From: Clostridium sp. CAG:169
GTDB lineage: Bacteria > Bacillota > Clostridia > Oscillospirales > Ruminococcaceae
DNA length: 8,296 nucleotides
Direction of reading: 5' to 3'
Assembly (NCBI GenBank): GCA_000435195.1
Contig: FR880212.1
Span: 1 to 8,296, forward strand
The position numbers were made by a program, and so were the translations under genes. The notes under the pieces were generated by a model. That model did not search any database, was not told the origin of the DNA, and saw only the letters and a program-made list of their open reading frames with translations. This document shows, piece by piece, positions 6,182 to 8,296 of the stretch (positions within the stretch are counted from its first letter, which is position 1; each line of letters starts with the position of its first letter).

Positions 6182-6519
6182 TGGAAAAAGAAATTAAAAA
6201 GATTGCCATTCTTCATTGTAAAAAATCCGGCAGAGTCTGCACCGGCGCTGCGTGCTTTCGGGCATTTTATGACCGAAAGAAATCGTTTGAACAGTACGAA
6301 GGGCAACCGGTAGAGCTTTCGGCTTATTTTGATTGCAATGGCTGTGAAGCAGATAAACTGAACGACCCGGGATTTACAGAAAAACTGGAACGGATGAAAG
6401 AGGAACATGTCGACCGAATTCATATCGGAAAATGTTGTCTGGCTCGGTGTGAACAATTAAATCAAATGAAAGAAGCAATGGACAGGGTGGGTCTTTCTTA
6501 TGTAGAAGGCACACATTAG
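6181..6519 (+). CDS. CGGC-domain family cysteine-rich putative metal-binding protein
   Basis: This is a 112-residue soluble protein with eight Cys (13, 20, 25, 52, 55, 85, 86, 90) and His at 12, 76, 81 and 112. The order of motifs matches the CGGC family (PF08821): an N-terminal hydrophobic strand ending HC, C-T-G-x-x-CF (20-26), the family CGGC site here read as CNGC (52-55), IHIGKC (80-85), and a C-terminal EGTH. The family is thought to bind metal; no reaction is established. The ATG overlaps the TGA of ATPase 2 (TGATG), and GGAGG (6169-6173) lies 7 nt before it, so it is translationally coupled to the transporter. GTG 6178 would add one residue. Membership of a B12-riboswitch operon suggests a role in handling the imported metal or cofactor. 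That is inference. Confidence 0.85.
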   Translation: MEKEIKKIAILHCKKSGRVCTGAACFRAFYDRKKSFEQYEGQPVELSAYFDCNGCEADKLNDPGFTEKLERMKEEHVDRIHIGKCCLARCEQLNQMKEAMDRVGLSYVEGTH

Positions 6520-6584
6520 TTCATTCTGCCTTTCAGATTGGGTTTGGTCGAATGACGATACCCGAAAATCTAACCATGATATAC

Positions 6585-6627
6585 TCTCCTTCCGATTTAT
6601 CAAGAAAGGATAAATCATTCTCCTTCC
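6585..6627. repeat. Inverted repeat flanked by 9-nt direct repeats
   Basis: GATTTATC (6594-6601) and GATAAATC (6609-6616) are perfect 8-bp arms around a 7-nt loop. TCTCCTTCC occurs immediately before (6585-6593) and two bases after (6619-6627). On the minus strand the direct repeats read GGAAGGAGA, like ribosome binding sites. The arrangement is seen directly; its function is unknown. Confidence 0.55.
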
Positions 6628-6629
6628 CA

Positions 6630-6667
6630 CAAAAACAGCAGCTGCCTGCAAGCAGCTGCTGTTTTTG
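6630..6667. terminator. Bidirectional intrinsic terminator ending the transporter operon
   Basis: The arms 6630-6645 and 6652-6667 are perfectly complementary over 16 bp with a 6-nt loop (CTGCAA). The GC-rich core CAGCAGCTGC is bounded by AAAAA on the left and TTTTT on the right. It can stop transcription from either side. It isolates the riboswitch operon from the amidohydrolase gene. Confidence 0.92.
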
Positions 6668-6817
6668 CCAAAGTAAAAAATGAGTGCAGGAAATCGCATG
6701 ACCTTTTCGTCCTCAAAGGTTCAGGGCATTTTCCTATTTAGATATGTATATAATATACTCATTTCAATGATTTTGACTGTGTATTTATACAAAAAAATAA
6801 AACAATACGATAAAGTC

Positions 6818-6846
6818 TTGTGAAATAGTATGAATCACAGTATAAT
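6818..6846 (+). promoter_or_regulatory. Sigma-A promoter of the amidohydrolase gene
   Basis: TTGTGA (6818-6823) and TATAAT (6841-6846) are spaced by 17 nt. Transcription should begin near 6853, leaving a short leader of about 36 nt and no room for a riboswitch. TGTGA (6819-6823) and TCACA (6835-6839) form an inverted repeat within the promoter that could be an operator. Confidence 0.8.
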
Positions 6847-6888
6847 GAAGTCGACCACTCATTTTTGATTCAGGAGGGATTTTGAGCG

Positions 6889-8296
6889 ATGTTGGATCTT
6901 ATTTTAAAAAATACCGTTGTCTATGACGGTACAGGTGCACCTCCCTTTCATGGGAATATCGGGATTGCACAGGGGAAAATTGCAGTACTTTCCCAGCAAC
7001 CGATAGCAGAGAAAGCGAAGGAAATCGTAGACCTTGGCGGGCTGGCGGCAGCTCCCGGCTTTATTGATTTTCACTCGCACAGTGATACGACCTTTTTGCC
7101 CGACAGCCGCTGTCAGTCCAAGCTGTTTCAGGGCATCACCTCCGAGGTGACCGGTCAATGCGGCTACACCGTTTATCCTTGTAAGCCGGAAAATCTGGAA
7201 TTGATGAAGGAGTTTTCCTCGGTTAGCAGCAAGTGGGATTCCTATGTTTCTACCTCTATGGCGCAGTTTATTGAAAAAGCCAAGAGTGGAAATCGTCCAA
7301 TGGCGACCAACCAGCTTCCGATGGTCGGACATGGAGCTTTGCGCGCTGGCGTCATGGGCTTTGAAGGACGAAAAGCCACCGCAGAGGAGTTGGCGGACAT
7401 GGCTGCCTTGCTGGACAAAGAGATGGCAGACGGAGCCTGGGGAATGACACTGGGTCTTGGCTATGCGCCCGGTGTGTTTGCCGACCAGGAGGAACTGAAC
7501 GCAATGGGTGAGGTGATAGCCAAATACGACGGTATCATCGCTTCCCATATGCGCAATCAGGGAGCGGAGATTATCGCTGCCCTGGAAGAAATGTATGAAA
7601 TCAACCGAAAGACAGGCGCAAAAGTCCACATATCCCACCTGAAAGCCAGCGGCAAGGAGCAGTGGGGTTGGGCACCGAAAATTTGGGAATACATCGAGCA
7701 GGCACAGAAAAACGGCATTGCTGTAACGGCTGATATGTACCCGTACACAGCGGCGGCAACCGGCATTACCAATATCCTGCCGAAATGGACGCTGGAGGGC
7801 GGAGTAGCGGCTGCGGCAGCTCGGCTTGCTTCTGACCAGAGAGGTCAGATTTTGGCAGAGCTGGACCATCGCTTTGCGGAAAAGGAGGACGGTGAAGCCA
7901 TTTATGTGGTCACCACCTACGGACTTTGCCCGGAAGCCGACGGCAAAAATATCTATGAGATGAGCCAAATCTGGAACTGCACCATGTCCGAAGCAGCTGC
8001 CCGACTGATGGTGGAAACCAAAGGCAGCGCAGACTGCATCTTCTTCTGTATGTCGGAAGAGGATGTGCTGTACTTCCTGCGCCAGGAGGTCACCATCGGG
8101 ACCGATGGTTGTGGTATGCCGCTGAGTAAGGAGGAAAATGAGGGCAGACCGCACCCGCGTCACTTTGCGACCTTCCCGCGGTTTTTCCGTCTGGTACGAG
8201 AAGAAAAGCTCTGCACACTGGAGCATGCAGTCTACCGTGTGACCGGATTACCGGCTCAAATCATCGGATTGCAGGACCGCGGTCTGCTAAAGGAAG
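6889..8296 (+). CDS. N-acyl-D-amino-acid deacylase (D-aminoacylase) family amidohydrolase, 3' end cut by window
   Basis: 469 codons are visible and open to the window edge. The family usually runs to about 480-540 residues, so only the C-terminus is missing. Such enzymes hydrolyse N-acyl groups from D-amino acids (or act on related amides) in the cytoplasm using zinc. The features match the family: a small N-terminal beta domain, PGFIDFHSHSD (56-66) with metal ligands H62 and H64, VTGQCG with C91 at the bridging-Cys position, H220 in SHMRN, H250 in HISHLKASG with K252, and D406 in GTDG. H220 and H250 have the same numbers as in the studied Alcaligenes D-aminoacylase, by recall. AGGAGG (6872-6877) lies 11 nt before the ATG. 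A promoter and a terminator separate it from the transporter, so co-regulation by B12 is not expected. The exact substrate is unknown. Confidence 0.9.
   Translation, partial: MLDLILKNTVVYDGTGAPPFHGNIGIAQGKIAVLSQQPIAEKAKEIVDLGGLAAAPGFIDFHSHSDTTFLPDSRCQSKLFQGITSEVTGQCGYTVYPCKPENLELMKEFSSVSSKWDSYVSTSMAQFIEKAKSGNRPMATNQLPMVGHGALRAGVMGFEGRKATAEELADMAALLDKEMADGAWGMTLGLGYAPGVFADQEELNAMGEVIAKYDGIIASHMRNQGAEIIAALEEMYEINRKTGAKVHISHLKASGKEQWGWAPKIWEYIEQAQKNGIAVTADMYPYTAAATGITNILPKWTLEGGVAAAAARLASDQRGQILAELDHRFAEKEDGEAIYVVTTYGLCPEADGKNIYEMSQIWNCTMSEAAARLMVETKGSADCIFFCMSEEDVLYFLRQEVTIGTDGCGMPLSKEENEGRPHPRHFATFPRFFRLVREEKLCTLEHAVYRVTGLPAQIIGLQDRGLLKE

Larger units (their letters stand above)
6520..6888. 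other. Intergenic region between the transporter operon and the amidohydrolase gene
   Basis: No gene is supported in these 369 bases on either strand. They contain an inverted repeat flanked by direct repeats (6585-6627), a strong dyad terminator (6630-6667), a small hairpin ACCTTT/AAAGGT (6701-6706 with 6715-6720), an AT-rich palindrome GTATAT-A-ATATAC (6746-6758), and a promoter (6818-6846). A TTGACT at 6773-6778 has no good -10 at the right spacing. Confidence 0.6.

Noticed and set aside
6457..6699. Minus-strand frame of 80 codons over the operon end
   Set aside because: It reads straight through the strong bidirectional terminator and into the CGGC gene. It has no start signal and no motifs.
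6695..6725. Possible small self-cleaving ribozyme on the minus strand (GAGGACGAAA-like string)
   Set aside because: The hammerhead core CUGANGA is absent and the stems do not fit. It is only a 6-bp hairpin with an 8-nt loop.
6773..6801. Second promoter with TTGACT at 6773-6778
   Set aside because: The sequence at the right spacing (AATAAA) is a poor -10, while the promoter at 6818-6846 is much better and closer to the gene.
6904..8226. Long minus-strand open frame opposite the amidohydrolase (440 codons)
   Set aside because: The + strand frame encodes a clear amidohydrolase with all metal ligands and has a promoter and ribosome binding site. The minus frame has none of these.

Overview
The window looks like a chromosomal piece of a low-to-mid GC Firmicute of class Clostridia. 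The reasons are AGGAGG-type ribosome binding sites, sigma-A promoters with 17-nt spacers, T-tract terminators, a lipoprotein-anchored binding protein, and closest family resemblance to gut Lachnospiraceae/Oscillospiraceae-type genes. Every gene I accept lies on the + strand. The species cannot be named from this sequence alone.

Layout. Bases 1-40 hold the end of a probable spacer and one type I-E-like CRISPR repeat, so the 3' end of an array appears to run in from the left. A 21-bp perfect hairpin (142-190) follows. Then comes a degraded stretch ending in an iron-sulfur (CxxCxxCxxxCP) remnant at 406-567. A consensus promoter (646-674) then starts a leader of about 320 nt. This leader contains a cobalamin riboswitch (about 695-852), a candidate antiterminator pairing, and an intrinsic terminator (918-955).

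The riboswitch precedes a six-gene operon (1000-6519). It encodes a lipoprotein solute-binding protein of the peptide/nickel family, two permeases, two ATPases, and a small eight-cysteine protein of the CGGC metal-binding family. A hairpin/T-tract between the binding-protein gene and the first permease gene probably sets a higher dose of the binding protein. The other junctions are tightly spaced or overlapping. A strong bidirectional terminator (6630-6667) closes the operon.

The last region has its own promoter (6818-6846) and the 5' 469 codons of an amidohydrolase of the D-aminoacylase type, cut by the window end.

How it works together (inference). B12 riboswitches normally shut genes off when cobalamin is abundant. 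An Opp/Nik/Cnt-type importer placed under one, together with a cysteine-rich CGGC protein, most simply reads as a B12-repressed uptake system for cobalt, probably as a chelate, or for a corrinoid precursor. It would not be a general peptide importer. This is the most interesting system in the window. The substrate cannot be proved from sequence.
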